Assembly: GCF_009362845.1 (NCBI RefSeq)
Contig: NZ_WHNW01000014.1
Location: 1-52,882, forward strand
Reading direction: 5' to 3'
DNA from: Ostreibacterium oceani
GTDB lineage: Bacteria > Pseudomonadota > Gammaproteobacteria > Cardiobacteriales > Ostreibacteriaceae
Length of the DNA: 52,882 nucleotides
Shown here: piece by piece, positions 1-9,636 of the stretch
Layout of the letters: each line of letters begins with the position of its first letter
Position numbering within the stretch: the first letter of the stretch is position 1
Notes under the pieces: model-generated
The model's database searches: none
What the model was told of the DNA's origin: nothing
The model's input: the letters and a program-made list of their open reading frames with translations, nothing else
Position numbers and translations under genes: made by a program

Positions 1-85
1 AATCGGTTACTCGCCATTGTCTGGTTTGATAAAGACGCCAAATCTCTTGGCGATCAAGCGGTGTTAAGCGTATTCGTTTGTGCAT
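1..85 (-). CDS. Transposase N-terminus, cut by the window edge
   Basis: Reading leftward from an ATG at 85, the first 28 codons are open to the edge and begin MHKRIRLTPLDRQEIW. This basic N-terminus with an 'LTP.DR..I..LY' helix-turn-helix start resembles IS481-like or related DDE transposases, where it binds the element's end. Only the DNA-binding start is visible, so the family and the integrity of the element cannot be judged. A perfect 10-bp hairpin lies directly upstream, in what would be the transposase leader. Confidence 0.5.
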   Translation of the reverse strand, partial: MHKRIRLTPLDRQEIWRLYQTRQWRVTD

Positions 86-90
86 GTTCA

Positions 91-122
91 TTACAGTATT
101 CTCTCAAAAAATACTGTAAACA
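91..122. mobile_element. Likely right end of an insertion sequence with a leader hairpin
   Basis: TTACAGTATT (91-100) and AATACTGTAA (110-119) form a perfect 10-bp inverted repeat with a 9-nt loop, 5 bp upstream of the transposase start. Read from outside inward, the sequence begins TGTTTACAG, and TGT is a common first triplet of IS ends, so the element may end near 122. The left end is outside the window, so neither the terminal repeat nor a target duplication can be confirmed. Confidence 0.35.
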
Positions 123-228
123 ACCCGAAGAAATCTTACAAATAAGTTAAGTATATTGAAAAAGTATATTAAAAGCTAAAATGTAAAAGCAGTTGAATAA
201 AAACGACAAATAAGAGTAGTCAAGTAAT

Positions 229-253
229 AGCGAATTAATAACAGCGAATTAAT
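229..253. repeat. 11-bp direct repeat just upstream of the first gene
   Basis: AGCGAATTAAT occurs at 229-239 and again at 243-253. It belongs to the short echo-type duplications found throughout this window. Confidence 0.7.
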
Positions 254-271
254 CGTTTGCAGGTGAACAAA

Positions 272-1180
272 ATGGAAAAAATAATGAAAAAAATCGGTTT
301 GTGTTTATTTATATTGGCAGTCGGCACGAGTCAAGCGCAAGAGGTGTTGATTTTGGCTACGGCTGAAACGCGGAATCACACAGTCAATCAGCGCGATACG
401 ATGATTGCAGAGTTTCAAGCCAGTGGTGCGAATGTCACCGTCAATCTAACCGAATTCTCTAATGCAGCAACAATGGATTCAGCGGTGATTACGGGCTATG
501 ATATGGTCATTGTTCATGGACATAATGTCGCCATTGAGCTGGCTGATTTGGCGGTAATTGAGCAGGGTATTATTGACCAATTATCAACAGCATTTGTGTT
601 TTTAATCGATGGGTGTAGTGTGGCATGTGGCCCCAATGTCAATGCCGTATTGCCCATTATTAATAATGTCAAAACGGTCGGTGGCGCGTTGACCTACGAG
701 GCTGGCCGAAATCGATTTACAGCCAATTTGAATACCGTGTCTGAATTTGCAGGTGATTTTACCGCGATGCCGACGATGGATAGCTTTAATTATCGTCCCA
801 TTGCTGGCGCAACGATCAATAATATTCTTTATTCTGAAGCGATTATTGATACATCAACGACGGATGCCAATGCGCTGGGGGTTTTTTATCCAATTAATGA
901 AAGTCGGGGGTCGTGTGTTTACTACATGGCGGATATGACGATGTTTTGGCAGGCTGCTAGCCAATATTATGATATGGATGTCAAAGATAACTTTGCCCCG
1001 GCCTTTATTAACGCGGCGACTAATCGACAATCGGGTGCGTGTTTTGTCGGGCTAAACATAACACCAAGCCCAGTACCTAGTATCAATTGGGTCAGCCTAT
1101 TCGCTCTTATGGGTGTGATGGGGCTGTTAGCAATTCGATTATTATCAGGGCGATTATTATCAGGGCGTTGTTTTTCATAG
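272..1180 (+). CDS. Secreted protein of unknown function with hydrophobic, basic C-terminal tail
   Basis: I do not recognise the core domain. The ATG at 272 is chosen because AGGTG lies 6 bp upstream; a second ATG at 284 also fits. The first ~22 residues are a signal peptide (basic start, hydrophobic core, cleavage likely after SQAQ or just before it). The body is acidic to neutral, with a cysteine-containing loop DGCSVACGPN near its middle. The C-terminus has a Pro-rich linker, a ~20-residue hydrophobic helix and Arg-rich end, starting SPVPSINW. That architecture resembles IPTL/PEP-CTERM-type sorting tails, although the signature is not exact. The last residues contain a perfect 15-bp duplication encoding RLLSG twice. 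The protein is probably exported and held at the membrane until processed. It converges on amiC, and no functional partner is adjacent. Confidence 0.6.
   Translation: MEKIMKKIGLCLFILAVGTSQAQEVLILATAETRNHTVNQRDTMIAEFQASGANVTVNLTEFSNAATMDSAVITGYDMVIVHGHNVAIELADLAVIEQGIIDQLSTAFVFLIDGCSVACGPNVNAVLPIINNVKTVGGALTYEAGRNRFTANLNTVSEFAGDFTAMPTMDSFNYRPIAGATINNILYSEAIIDTSTTDANALGVFYPINESRGSCVYYMADMTMFWQAASQYYDMDVKDNFAPAFINAATNRQSGACFVGLNITPSPVPSINWVSLFALMGVMGLLAIRLLSGRLLSGRCFS
1136..1165. repeat. In-frame 15-bp tandem duplication in the tail of the secreted protein
   Basis: CGATTATTATCAGGG is present twice without a mismatch (1136-1150, 1151-1165). Fifteen bases keep the frame, so the change simply lengthens the basic tail by five residues. 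Confidence 0.85.
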
Positions 1181-1242
1181 GCTTTGGGGCAACTGTGTAA
1201 AAAATGGGTTTTACGGTTTCATTATGTCTCATTATGCTCTCA

Positions 1243-2751
1243 TTACGGCGCATTAATCAGCAGTAAGTGCTGAGGTAAATGCTCTTGGAAATAGGCCTCG
1301 ACCCCTTCAGCGATGGCGGTGGCAATTTTCTCTTGGTAACGCGTCGTTTTGAGTTTTTTCTCCTCTTCTGCGTTTGAAATAAACGCCGTTTCAACCAAAA
1401 TAGACGGAATGTCGGGTGACTTCAATACCGCAAAGCCCGCGCGTTCAACTTGTTTTTTGTGGTTGCGCCCGACTGCTTTCATATGGCGTAGGGTTTTTTT
1501 GGCTAATACATAGCTTGATTCTATGGTCGCGTCTTGTTGAATTTGCATCAGAACTTTGCTGATATCTTTGTCGTAGTCATTAATATCCACGCCGTATTTG
1601 AGTTCATCGGCGGTGTGTTTTTGTGCGAGCCATCTGGCGGCTTCGGATGAGGCACCACGGGTTGATAGAATATAAACAGAAGAGCCGCTGGCGCTGCACT
1701 GTGCGCAAGCGTCTGCATGAATACTCACGAATAAATCTGCATTGTGCTTGCGTGCTAGTGCTAGGCGTTGGCGCAGGGTTAGGTATTTGTCGGTTGAACG
1801 TGTCATGACCGCGCGTTTGTTTGGCATGGCATCAATTTTTTTCTGTAAGCGTTTACCCACCTGTAGCACGATATCTTTTTCATAGGTGCCGCCAGGGCCA
1901 ATCGCACCTGGGTCCTTGCCGCCATGACCTGGATCTATCATGATAACGATTTGGTTTTTATTGGGTACGACAGCCGTTGTGTCAATCGTTGGTGCATTGA
2001 TGCTGGCAATCGTGTTGCTATTGTTAGAGTTGTTGTCTTGTCGTGGCGGTGCGCTTTTAGGTGCTGTTGTTGCTAGCGCGATCGAAGCATTCGTGGCTGC
2101 TGGGCTTGGTTGTGATGCGGGTTGCGGTGTTGGTGTTTGTTTTATGTCGGGGTCACCTGGTGTCAGTGACTCCAGTTGAATCGCCAAAAGGCCTTGATTG
2201 GCGGTGTTTGGGTTAGGTGTTGGTTGCCGTGTTGGTTGCTTATTTTGCTGGCCACCCTGATCAAATACGTCAATAACCACACGGTGGCCGCGGCTACCTT
2301 CTGGGCGCATGGCATAGACCTGCCAGCGATAATCGACATTCAAATCTAGGACAATACGTGTCTCATTATCCGACCGTTGTCCCGTGCGAACGCGGGATAC
2401 GCCACGGTTTTTGAAGGCAAGTGTGTTTTTGTACCCTGTTGCCGGTGTGGCGGTAACGTCGACAACGATTCGTGTGGGGTTGGACAAAGCAAACGCATTA
2501 AATGTCGGTGCTGTTTTGGTGTCGAGGACGATTTGTAGTTTGTCTTCTCTGGCGTTGGCTCGAAGTTGATCGATTTGATTATTTGCCTGTGCTAAGGTCG
2601 AAAAACAGGCAAGCAGAATGAGGGTCAGCGCAGTCAACCATGGGGCAAGCCGAAGCGCAAAACGCGACGAACAACGCGACGAACAACGCAGCGGAAGACG
2701 TGGTACTGAGAATGGCGCAAACAATGGGTAAAGCGTTTTTTTATCTATCAT
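1243..2751 (-). CDS. amiC: N-acetylmuramoyl-L-alanine amidase, AmiC-like, with AMIN domain
   Basis: Periplasmic zinc amidase that cuts the stem peptide from peptidoglycan, mainly at the division septum. The N-terminus is basic and then hydrophobic, ending FSTLAQA, a clear signal peptide. An AMIN domain (about residues 55-165) follows; this targets the septum. A Pro/Gln/Ala-rich linker (about 170-265) leads to an Amidase_3 domain. Zinc and catalytic residues are visible in DPGHGGKDPG, the Glu of YEKDIVL, SIHADA and the final LVETAFISN. At 502 residues it is longer than E. coli AmiC because of the linker and an Arg-rich pre-signal stretch holding a CSSR duplication. A later start would shorten that stretch, and I cannot decide between them. 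The gene is divergent from gcvT, and its activator EnvC/NlpD is not nearby. Confidence 0.88.
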   Translation of the reverse strand: MIDKKTLYPLFAPFSVPRLPLRCSSRCSSRFALRLAPWLTALTLILLACFSTLAQANNQIDQLRANAREDKLQIVLDTKTAPTFNAFALSNPTRIVVDVTATPATGYKNTLAFKNRGVSRVRTGQRSDNETRIVLDLNVDYRWQVYAMRPEGSRGHRVVIDVFDQGGQQNKQPTRQPTPNPNTANQGLLAIQLESLTPGDPDIKQTPTPQPASQPSPAATNASIALATTAPKSAPPRQDNNSNNSNTIASINAPTIDTTAVVPNKNQIVIMIDPGHGGKDPGAIGPGGTYEKDIVLQVGKRLQKKIDAMPNKRAVMTRSTDKYLTLRQRLALARKHNADLFVSIHADACAQCSASGSSVYILSTRGASSEAARWLAQKHTADELKYGVDINDYDKDISKVLMQIQQDATIESSYVLAKKTLRHMKAVGRNHKKQVERAGFAVLKSPDIPSILVETAFISNAEEEKKLKTTRYQEKIATAIAEGVEAYFQEHLPQHLLLINAP

Positions 2752-2858
2752 TATTTTATAATGTTAATTAGTTATTTTTTATCAAGAGATTAGTTGTCAA
2801 TTGATTGTCGTTATGTGCTGCTTTTTGTGCGGTTTTTTGCAGATGCTATGGCATTCCA

Positions 2859-2954
2859 CTGCGGCATTCACTGCGGCATTTACTGCGGCATTTACTGCGG
2901 CATTTACTGCGGCATTTACTGCGGCATTTACTGCGGCATTTACTGCGTCATCTT
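2859..2954. repeat. 12-bp tandem array, about eight units, between amiC and gcvT
   Basis: CTGCGGCATTTA repeats exactly six times at 2871-2942, flanked by a one-mismatch unit at 2859-2870 and a degenerate unit at 2943-2954. It occupies the 364-bp divergent intergenic region. Because 12 is a multiple of three, it stays open in several frames and produces Ala-Val-Asn-Ala or Ala-Ala-Phe-Thr pseudo-peptides. I regard those as non-coding: they lack a ribosome site and a recognisable fold. The rest of 2752-3115 is AT-rich and presumably holds the two divergent promoters. Confidence 0.9.
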
Positions 2955-3115
2955 GCTGTGATACTGCCAACAGCGGCGCAAAAAAGCAGTGCAAAAAAGT
3001 CTAGCGAAAACTTTACTTGATAAACGCCCAAAAGGCACTTATGATAACCGCTAGATTTAATTCACTTGGGTTAAACACTAACATTTTGCATTATAACAGA
3101 ATTTAGCGAGGTCGC

Positions 3116-4228
3116 ATGCCTGAATTATTAACAACTCCATTAAATTCGTTGCATCAGCAGCTCGGTGCCAAACTGGTCGCATTTGCAGGCTATGAGATGC
3201 CCGTGCAATACCCAGCTGGTATTTTACAAGAGCATCGGCAAACCCGAACCAGCGCAAGCCTTTTTGATGTATCGCATATGGGGCAAATACTGCTATCGGG
3301 CGAAGGCGTGGATGATGCATTAGAGGCTATCCTACCGATTTCAGTCAAGGGCTTAAAAGTCAATCGCCAACGCTATGGTTTTTTCACATTAGACAATGGC
3401 GGTATTTTGGATGATTTGATGCTGGCTAAGGTCGATGACAACACGTTTTACCTAGTGATTAATGCCTCTCGCCAAGCCGAAGATACCGCGCATTTGCGCC
3501 AACATTTAGCACAATTTACGATGACGCCGCTAGCGGATTATGCGCTGCTGGCATTGCAAGGGCCCAACGCTGTTGACGCACTGGGCAAACACATTCCAGG
3601 CGTTGAAGCGATGCGGTTTATGGATTCACAGTCATTTGATTGGCAAGGGACGGCGCTACGAATTTCACGCTCGGGCTACACGGGTGAAGACGGGTTTGAG
3701 ATTTCACTGCCCGCAACGCATGCCGAGCAATTTGCGCGGTTGTTGCTCGCCGACGAAGCGGTTGAAATGGCAGGGCTTGGTGCGCGTGATTCGTTGCGGT
3801 TAGAGGCAGGGCTTTGCTTGTACGGAAATGATATTGACGAATCAACCACACCGATTGCGGCGGGTCTTCAGTGGGCGATTCAACCCGTACGCCGTGCAGG
3901 CGGTGAGCGCGCTGGTGGCTTTATTGGCGATACAGTGATTTTGTCAGAAATGCAACACGGTACCGCTCAACAATTAGTTGGCTTGACGGTATCGGGCAAA
4001 GCCCCCGTTCGCACAGGGGGCTTGTTGGTCAATGCGCAAGGCGATACCATCGGGCGCATTACTTCGGGGTGTTTTGCCGCCACAGTTGATGCGCCGATTG
4101 CTATGGGCTACGTTGATACGGCTTTTTTAGCCAGTCAGCAGCCAATATTTGCAGCACTTAGGCAAAAACAAATTCCAGTGACACTGACCGATTTGCCGTT
4201 TGTGCCGCATCGCTATTATCGTGGATGA
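3116..4228 (+). CDS. gcvT: Aminomethyltransferase, glycine cleavage T protein
   Basis: Transfers the methylene group from the aminomethyl-lipoyl arm of GcvH to tetrahydrofolate and releases ammonia. At 370 residues it matches the family's usual length. The GCV_T fold is visible from the opening LVAFAGYEMPVQYPAG and SLFDVSHMGQ. SRSGYTGEDGFEI and LGARDSLRLEAGL line the folate pocket, and a C-terminal barrel ends VPHRYYRG. The start at 3116 follows a GCGAGGTC ribosome site. It is the first gene of the gcvTHP block. I looked upstream for a glycine riboswitch and saw none. Confidence 0.96.
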   Translation: MPELLTTPLNSLHQQLGAKLVAFAGYEMPVQYPAGILQEHRQTRTSASLFDVSHMGQILLSGEGVDDALEAILPISVKGLKVNRQRYGFFTLDNGGILDDLMLAKVDDNTFYLVINASRQAEDTAHLRQHLAQFTMTPLADYALLALQGPNAVDALGKHIPGVEAMRFMDSQSFDWQGTALRISRSGYTGEDGFEISLPATHAEQFARLLLADEAVEMAGLGARDSLRLEAGLCLYGNDIDESTTPIAAGLQWAIQPVRRAGGERAGGFIGDTVILSEMQHGTAQQLVGLTVSGKAPVRTGGLLVNAQGDTIGRITSGCFAATVDAPIAMGYVDTAFLASQQPIFAALRQKQIPVTLTDLPFVPHRYYRG

Positions 4229-4304
4229 GTGTATAGCTAATGCGTTATATCTAAATGCTTATACACTCGTTTTAATTTAATGTCAGTTAAAGAGGTAACA
4301 TAAA

Positions 4305-4670
4305 ATGAAAAAATATTTCACCCAAGATCATGAATGGATTGCTATTGACGGAGACACGGCAACGGTCGGAATCACCGACTATGCACAAGACCAACTTGGC
4401 GATGTGGTTTTTGTCGAATTACCAGAGATCGATGACGAGGTTGCGCAAGGCGATGAAGCTTGCGTCATTGAATCAGTCAAAGCCGCAGGGGAAGTGCATT
4501 CGCCTGTTAGTGGCAAAGTAGTCGAAGTCAATAGCCAATTAGAAGATGAACCAGGCTTGATTAATCGTGCGGCCGAAAGCGATGGCTGGGTTTACAAGAT
4601 GACCGTCACAGACCCATCGGAGTTAGATGAATTGATGGATACAGCGGCTTACCAAGACTTTTTAGCCTAG
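4305..4670 (+). CDS. gcvH: Glycine cleavage H protein (lipoyl carrier)
   Basis: Small lipoylated shuttle that carries the aminomethyl group between GcvP, GcvT and the L protein. It is 121 residues, slightly shorter than the 129 of E. coli. The lipoyl-accepting lysine is K59 in CVIESVKAAGE, in the expected hairpin of the barrel. The start is preceded by AAAGAGGTAAC. It lies 76 bp after gcvT and 113 bp before gcvP, so the three are probably co-transcribed. Its modification requires lipoyl synthase, encoded by lipA a few kilobases downstream. Confidence 0.96.
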   Translation: MKKYFTQDHEWIAIDGDTATVGITDYAQDQLGDVVFVELPEIDDEVAQGDEACVIESVKAAGEVHSPVSGKVVEVNSQLEDEPGLINRAAESDGWVYKMTVTDPSELDELMDTAAYQDFLA

Positions 4671-4678
4671 GTTTTTCT

Positions 4679-4731
4679 GTGCAATTTGCTGTGTAATTTA
4701 TTGTGTAATTTGCTGTGTAATATTACTGTGC
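4679..4731. repeat. Degenerate ~12-bp tandem repeats after gcvH
   Basis: Four to five diverged copies of a CTGTGTAATTTG-like unit begin 9 bp after the gcvH stop and fill half of the gcvH-gcvP gap. The repeats carry several TAA triplets and look like echoes of one another; no hairpin is evident. Confidence 0.65.
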
Positions 4732-4783
4732 GATTTTTACGCATAGACCGCTTGCGTACTACGTTTTACGAGGATATATAACC

Positions 4784-7699
4784 ATGTCTACTCCAATTAC
4801 TGATCATCAGTCGATACAGTCGTTTGTTCGCCGTCACTTAGGGCCTAGAGTCAAAGACCAACAGACGATGCTAGATTATTTAGGCTTTGATAGTCTGACT
4901 GAATTAGCACATCGAATTGTGCCTGATGATATTGAGCGCACGACACCCCTTGATATTGCGCCCGCTATTAGCGAGGTAGATGCGTTGAGTCGGCTAAAAA
5001 CACTCGCCGACAAAAATCAGGTATACCGCTCATTAATTGGTATGGGGTACTATGATACCCATACACCAGCGGTTATTGCGCGTAATATTTTTGAAAATCC
5101 CGGGTGGTACACGTCGTACACGCCGTATCAACCTGAAATTTCTCAGGGGCGGCTTGAGGCGCTGATGAATTTTCAGACGATGGTGTCTGACTTGACAGGG
5201 TTTGATATTGCCAATGCATCCATGCTCGATGAAGCAACGGCTGCGGCAGAGGCCATGACATTTTGTCAGCGCGCCAGTAAATCCAAAGCGACTCAATTTT
5301 TTGTTGACAAGGGCGTGCATCCACAGACGCTCGATGTGGTTAAAACACGCGCCGTGCCGTTGGGGATTGACGTGGTTGTCGGCAACGCCATGACAGACTT
5401 ACAGCCTGAAGCCGTATTCGGTGTCCTGTTGCAATATCCAGATACAACGGGTGAAATCCGAGATTATCGCGAATTAATTGCGAGCGTACAACAACACAAA
5501 GGGAAGGTCGCTATGGCGGCTGATTTGTTGGCCTTGACGTTATTGACGCCACCAGGTGAATTGGGTGCCGATATTGCCGTTGGAAATACGCAGCGTTTTG
5601 GCGTGCCGTTAGGTTTTGGTGGGCCGCACGCGGCTTATATGGCGACGTCCGAAAAAGAAAAGCGCAACCTCCCAGGGCGTATTGTCGGTGTTTCAATCGA
5701 TAGCCGTGGGCAACCTGCCTATCGCTTAGCGTTGCAAACACGCGAACAGCATATTCGCCGTGAAAAAGCAACATCGAATATCTGTACGGCGCAGGCATTA
5801 CTCGCGATTATGGCGGGTGCTTATGCCGTTTATCACGGCCCTGCAAAGCTCAAAGAACTCGCGACACAGATTGCACATTATACGGCACAATTAAAAGCAA
5901 CGCTGATAAAAGCAGGCTTGACGGTGGTCAATTCATCGGCATTTGATACCCTTACGTTAGATTTTAGCGAACAAACCGCGCAGGTCGATGCGATTAAAGC
6001 ACGCGCAGAAAAACAGCAAATTAATTTTGCCTACCGTGCGAATCACCAAATTTCATTGTCTTTGGATGAAGTGACAACGGCCCAAGAGTTAGCGACAATT
6101 GTCGCCATTATTGCGCCTGAGGCGGATTTGGTCAGCGTTGAGGGCAGTGCCGTTGACGACAGTGCGGCGGGCGATGAGCCAGCGACGTTGCCTGACAGTT
6201 TGCCAAAAAAATTATGGCGTACCTCGACGTATTTAACCCACCCTGTGTTTAACCGTTATCATTCCGAAACGTCCATGATGCGGTATTTGCGACAGCTTTG
6301 TGACAAAGATTTAGCACTGGATCGGACGATGATTCCATTGGGTTCTTGTACGATGAAACTCAATGCGGCTTCCGAATTAATACCAGTCTCATGGCCGCAA
6401 TTCAATCGTATTCATCCCTTTTCACCGTCTTCACAATACCAAGGCTATATCGAATTGTTTAAAGATTTAGAGGCCATGCTATGCGAATGTACTGGTTATG
6501 AGGCGATATCATTGCAGCCAAATTCTGGCGCTCAGGGTGAATATGCGGGTTTATTGGCGATAAATGCTTACCACCAAAGCCGTGACGAATCCCACCGTAA
6601 GGTTTGTTTAATCCCAGAGTCTGCGCATGGGACGAATGCAGCTTCTGCCGCTATGGTCGATATGAAGGTCGTGGTCGTTAAAACCGATGAACAAGGCAAT
6701 GTCGATGTCAATGATTTACGTGAAAAGGCCGAAAAATATGCAACCGAACTCGCGGCAACCATGGTCACTTATCCATCGACACATGGGGTGTATGAAAAAG
6801 CGATTCGCGAAATCTGTGACATTACACACCAGTATGGCGGTCAGGTTTATTTAGACGGTGCAAATTTGCAGGCGCAAGTCGGGCTTGCAGCACCTGGGCA
6901 TTATGGGGCGGATGTGTCGCATTTAAATCTACATAAAACCTTCGCCATTCCGCATGGTGGCGGTGGTCCAGGGGTAGGGCCTATTGGCGTGCGTAAGCAT
7001 TTGGCCCCGTTTTTGCCAAACCACGTGTTGACAGATTTGTCACACCAAGGCGCAGCGGTGAGTGCCGCACCGTGGGGTAGCGCTTCAATCCTGCCTATAT
7101 CGTGGATGTATATCACGATGTTAGGGGGGCAAGGGTTAACCTTAGCCTCGATTGTTTCGATGCTAAATGCGAACTACATTGCGCAACGATTACGCGAGGT
7201 TGGTTATCAGGTCTTATACGCCGATGAAAACAATTTGGTGGCGCACGAGTGTATTATTGATGTCAGACCATTCAAAGAATCGGCTTCGGTTTCAGTAGAC
7301 GATATTGCTAAGCGGTTGATGGATTTTGGCTTTCATGCGCCGACTATGTCATTTCCTGTGCCTGGTACGTTGATGATTGAGCCAACCGAGTCTGAGAGTA
7401 AAGCCGAACTGGATCGGTTTTGTGACGCCATGGCACAAATTTACCAAGAAATTCAGGCAGTCGAATCGGGCAAGTACCCTGCTGACAATAATCCACTAGT
7501 CAATGCGCCGCATACGATTAGTGATTTGGTGGGGGATTGGAATCGTCCTTACTCAAGGGCGGTTGCCATTTACCCAGTCGAGACTTTGCGCTACAATAAA
7601 TACTTTACCCCAGTGAATCGAGTAGATAACGTCTATGGCGATAGACACTTGGTCTGCACTTGCCCACCGATGAGTGCTTGGCAAGACGACGATATTTAG
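4784..7699 (+). CDS. gcvP: Glycine dehydrogenase (decarboxylating), P protein
   Basis: PLP enzyme that decarboxylates glycine and loads the remaining aminomethyl group onto lipoyl-GcvH. This is the single-chain form (971 residues; E. coli 957) with the N-terminal pseudo-half and the catalytic C-terminal half fused. The PLP lysine is K718 in [20 protein letters not shown], followed by the glycine-rich loop. [13 protein letters not shown] and the N-terminal FVRRHLGP are also typical. Start chosen at an ATG preceded by CGAGGATATATAACC. It is 12 bp from gcvR, so the two are very likely one transcript. Confidence 0.97.
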   Translation: MSTPITDHQSIQSFVRRHLGPRVKDQQTMLDYLGFDSLTELAHRIVPDDIERTTPLDIAPAISEVDALSRLKTLADKNQVYRSLIGMGYYDTHTPAVIARNIFENPGWYTSYTPYQPEISQGRLEALMNFQTMVSDLTGFDIANASMLDEATAAAEAMTFCQRASKSKATQFFVDKGVHPQTLDVVKTRAVPLGIDVVVGNAMTDLQPEAVFGVLLQYPDTTGEIRDYRELIASVQQHKGKVAMAADLLALTLLTPPGELGADIAVGNTQRFGVPLGFGGPHAAYMATSEKEKRNLPGRIVGVSIDSRGQPAYRLALQTREQHIRREKATSNICTAQALLAIMAGAYAVYHGPAKLKELATQIAHYTAQLKATLIKAGLTVVNSSAFDTLTLDFSEQTAQVDAIKARAEKQQINFAYRANHQISLSLDEVTTAQELATIVAIIAPEADLVSVEGSAVDDSAAGDEPATLPDSLPKKLWRTSTYLTHPVFNRYHSETSMMRYLRQLCDKDLALDRTMIPLGSCTMKLNAASELIPVSWPQFNRIHPFSPSSQYQGYIELFKDLEAMLCECTGYEAISLQPNSGAQGEYAGLLAINAYHQSRDESHRKVCLIPESAHGTNAASAAMVDMKVVVVKTDEQGNVDVNDLREKAEKYATELAATMVTYPSTHGVYEKAIREICDITHQYGGQVYLDGANLQAQVGLAAPGHYGADVSHLNLHKTFAIPHGGGGPGVGPIGVRKHLAPFLPNHVLTDLSHQGAAVSAAPWGSASILPISWMYITMLGGQGLTLASIVSMLNANYIAQRLREVGYQVLYADENNLVAHECIIDVRPFKESASVSVDDIAKRLMDFGFHAPTMSFPVPGTLMIEPTESESKAELDRFCDAMAQIYQEIQAVESGKYPADNNPLVNAPHTISDLVGDWNRPYSRAVAIYPVETLRYNKYFTPVNRVDNVYGDRHLVCTCPPMSAWQDDDI

Positions 7700-7711
7700 C
7701 GGAGAACACCC

Positions 7712-8242
7712 ATGCAACAACAGATTGTATTTACCCTAAGCGCCCAAGATACCCCTGGCATTGTGACGACTATTTCAACGGTGGTAAGCGAGCATGGCGG
7801 GAATTGGCTAGATAGTCGGATGTCACAGTTGGCAGGCGAGTTTGTGGGGATAGTCCATGTTGGCGTCGATTTGGATAAAAAATCCAGCTTAGAAACGGCT
7901 TTATTGGCATTATCCGACAAAGGCATTACGGTAGAAATTCGTCAATCAGCTGCACAAACGAACACCAAGCATGCAGGGCTCAGATTGCACCAAATTCAAC
8001 TGATTGGTCAAGATCGCCCAGGTATTGTGACGGAACTATCTCGACTATTCTCAAGCCGTCAGATTAATATTTTTGAACTAGATACGCAAATTAGTGATGC
8101 ATCGATGGCAGGTGGTGTGTTGTTTAATGCTGATGCGGTTGTTGGGGTAGATAAATCAATCGATTTAGACGAGTTATTAGATTATTTGCATGAATTGGCG
8201 GATGCGTTGTCGCTTGATATCGAATGGACGGCGCATATTTAG
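7712..8242 (+). CDS. gcvR: GcvR-like tandem ACT-domain regulator
   Basis: 176 residues made of two ACT domains (about 3-80 and 90-165), each opening with a 'DRPGIV' type ligand motif: AQDTPGIVTTIS and GQDRPGIVTELS. In E. coli GcvR binds GcvA and, depending on glycine, blocks activation of gcvTHP; it has no DNA-binding domain of its own. Here it sits 12 bp behind gcvP with ribosome site GCGGAGAAC, placing the sensor in the operon it would control. No gcvA is in the window, so the partner must be elsewhere or the mechanism differs. Confidence 0.85.
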   Translation: MQQQIVFTLSAQDTPGIVTTISTVVSEHGGNWLDSRMSQLAGEFVGIVHVGVDLDKKSSLETALLALSDKGITVEIRQSAAQTNTKHAGLRLHQIQLIGQDRPGIVTELSRLFSSRQINIFELDTQISDASMAGGVLFNADAVVGVDKSIDLDELLDYLHELADALSLDIEWTAHI

Positions 8243-8256
8243 GCGTTGACCTGATA

Positions 8257-8378
8257 ATACGTTTAGAATACGTTTAGCTACTTAAAATTACCTTTTCAAA
8301 CCGTCTGTAGTTAATCGTCTGAGTTAATCGGCTGTAGTTAAAGTGACGAATGTGAAGGGTGATGAATGTGAAGGGTTA
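8257..8378. repeat. Two tandem duplications between gcvR and lipA
   Basis: AATACGTTTAG occurs twice in a row at 8257-8278. A 16-bp unit CGAATGTGAAGGGTGA repeats with one or two changes at 8347-8378. A long-range AAAGTGAC/GTCACTTT pair (about 8340 and 8395) brackets the second duplication and could fold. No convincing terminator is seen in the 197-bp gap. Confidence 0.6.
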
Positions 8379-8439
8379 TTTAACCTGACTGGTTGTCACT
8401 TTGGCTTTGGCAAAATGTTGGCTTTTAGTAGATTTATAG

Positions 8440-9534
8440 ATGGTAAACAAAACGATGACAGATAAAACATCACAACAGGAAACCCCATCCGCTGAGATGA
8501 GCCACGTTAATAAAAAGCTGGCGAATATTCCAGTTGCAACGGCAACGCTGAATAAGCCAGCACTAACCCGTGATGGTAAAGTGCGTCCGCAACCACTGCA
8601 GGCGGGTATTAAGCTATTGGGCAAAGACAAAATCGCCAGAGCGCCTGCCAATATCACACCAACAACCAATGAAACACGCATCCAAAAACCCAATTGGATC
8701 CGTGCTAAATTCCCAGGGGGAAAAGCCGTTCGCGAACTCAAAGAAACCCTGCGTAAAAATAATTTGCATTCGGTCTGCGAAGAGGCTAATTGCCCCAATT
8801 TAGGGGAGTGTTTTGGCAAAGGCGTGGCGAGTTTTATGATTATGGGGGCTATTTGTACCCGACGGTGTACGTTTTGTGCGGTTGCGCATGGACGTCCGAA
8901 TTTACTAGACCCAAATGAACCCGAAAATTTGGCACGTACCATCGCTGAAATGAAGCTGCGTCATGTTGTTATCACATCGGTCGATCGTGATGATTTATTG
9001 GATGGCGGTGCACAGCATTTTGTCGATTGTATTCGCAAAGTCCGTGAATACGCACCGAATACAACAGTTGAAACGTTAACCCCCGATTTTCGCGGACGTG
9101 AACAAAAAGCGTTAGACATTTTATTAACAGAACCGCCAGATATTTTCAATCACAACCTAGAGACGACAGAACGGCTTTATCGTGATGCAAGACCGGGTTC
9201 GGATTATCAAGTCTCTTTGGATTTATTGAAAAATTTCAAAAAAGCCTGTCCATCCGTGCCAACAAAATCAGGATTGATGGTTGGATTGGGTGAGACCGAT
9301 GACGAAGTGTATGCTGTGATGCGTGATATGCGTGCGCATGACGTTGATATGCTGACGATTGGACAATATTTACAACCCAGCAATTATCATTTGCCGGTCA
9401 AACGCTATGTGACACCAGCACAATTTGAACGCTATGAAGCGACCGCTATTGAATTAGGATTCACCCACGTTGCTGCTGGTCCCTTGGTCCGTTCATCGTA
9501 TTTTGCTGATGAGCATGCGCAGGAGATTTTATAA
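8440..9534 (+). CDS. lipA: Lipoyl synthase
   Basis: Radical-SAM enzyme that inserts two sulfurs into the octanoyl chain on lipoyl domains, including GcvH. The SAM-cluster cysteines are C139, C143 and C146 (ICTRRCTFC). The auxiliary, sacrificial cluster uses C113, C118 and C124 ([14 protein letters not shown]), and the C-terminal RSSYFAD carries the conserved serine ligand. At 364 residues it is ~40 longer than E. coli LipA, all in an N-terminal polar stretch before [11 protein letters not shown]. The start is uncertain: ATG 8440 and ATG 8455 both lack a strong ribosome site. lipB is not adjacent. Confidence 0.95.
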   Translation: MVNKTMTDKTSQQETPSAEMSHVNKKLANIPVATATLNKPALTRDGKVRPQPLQAGIKLLGKDKIARAPANITPTTNETRIQKPNWIRAKFPGGKAVRELKETLRKNNLHSVCEEANCPNLGECFGKGVASFMIMGAICTRRCTFCAVAHGRPNLLDPNEPENLARTIAEMKLRHVVITSVDRDDLLDGGAQHFVDCIRKVREYAPNTTVETLTPDFRGREQKALDILLTEPPDIFNHNLETTERLYRDARPGSDYQVSLDLLKNFKKACPSVPTKSGLMVGLGETDDEVYAVMRDMRAHDVDMLTIGQYLQPSNYHLPVKRYVTPAQFERYEATAIELGFTHVAAGPLVRSSYFADEHAQEIL

Positions 9535-9636
9535 GCACTCATGTGCGTCCTTAAAATAACTGGACTGACCGTAAATTGGGTGGCGAATTTATCCATGCTT
9601 ACCTTAAATTACGCTTAGGTAGATAAAGCCTAAGCC

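Noticed and set aside
2846-2954. CRISPR array
   Set aside because: Repeats are contiguous 12-mers without spacers.
2797-3020. ORFs of 65-71 codons on both strands encoding Ala-Val-Asn-Ala or Ala-Ala-Phe-Thr repeats
   Set aside because: They exist only because the 12-bp repeat is open in many frames; there is no ribosome site and no fold.
3000-3115. Glycine riboswitch before gcvT
   Set aside because: No recognisable aptamer core or tandem aptamer arrangement in the short upstream stretch.
4305-4521. Alternative-frame ORF inside gcvH
   Set aside because: Plain shadow of gcvH, whose lipoyl motif and length are certain.
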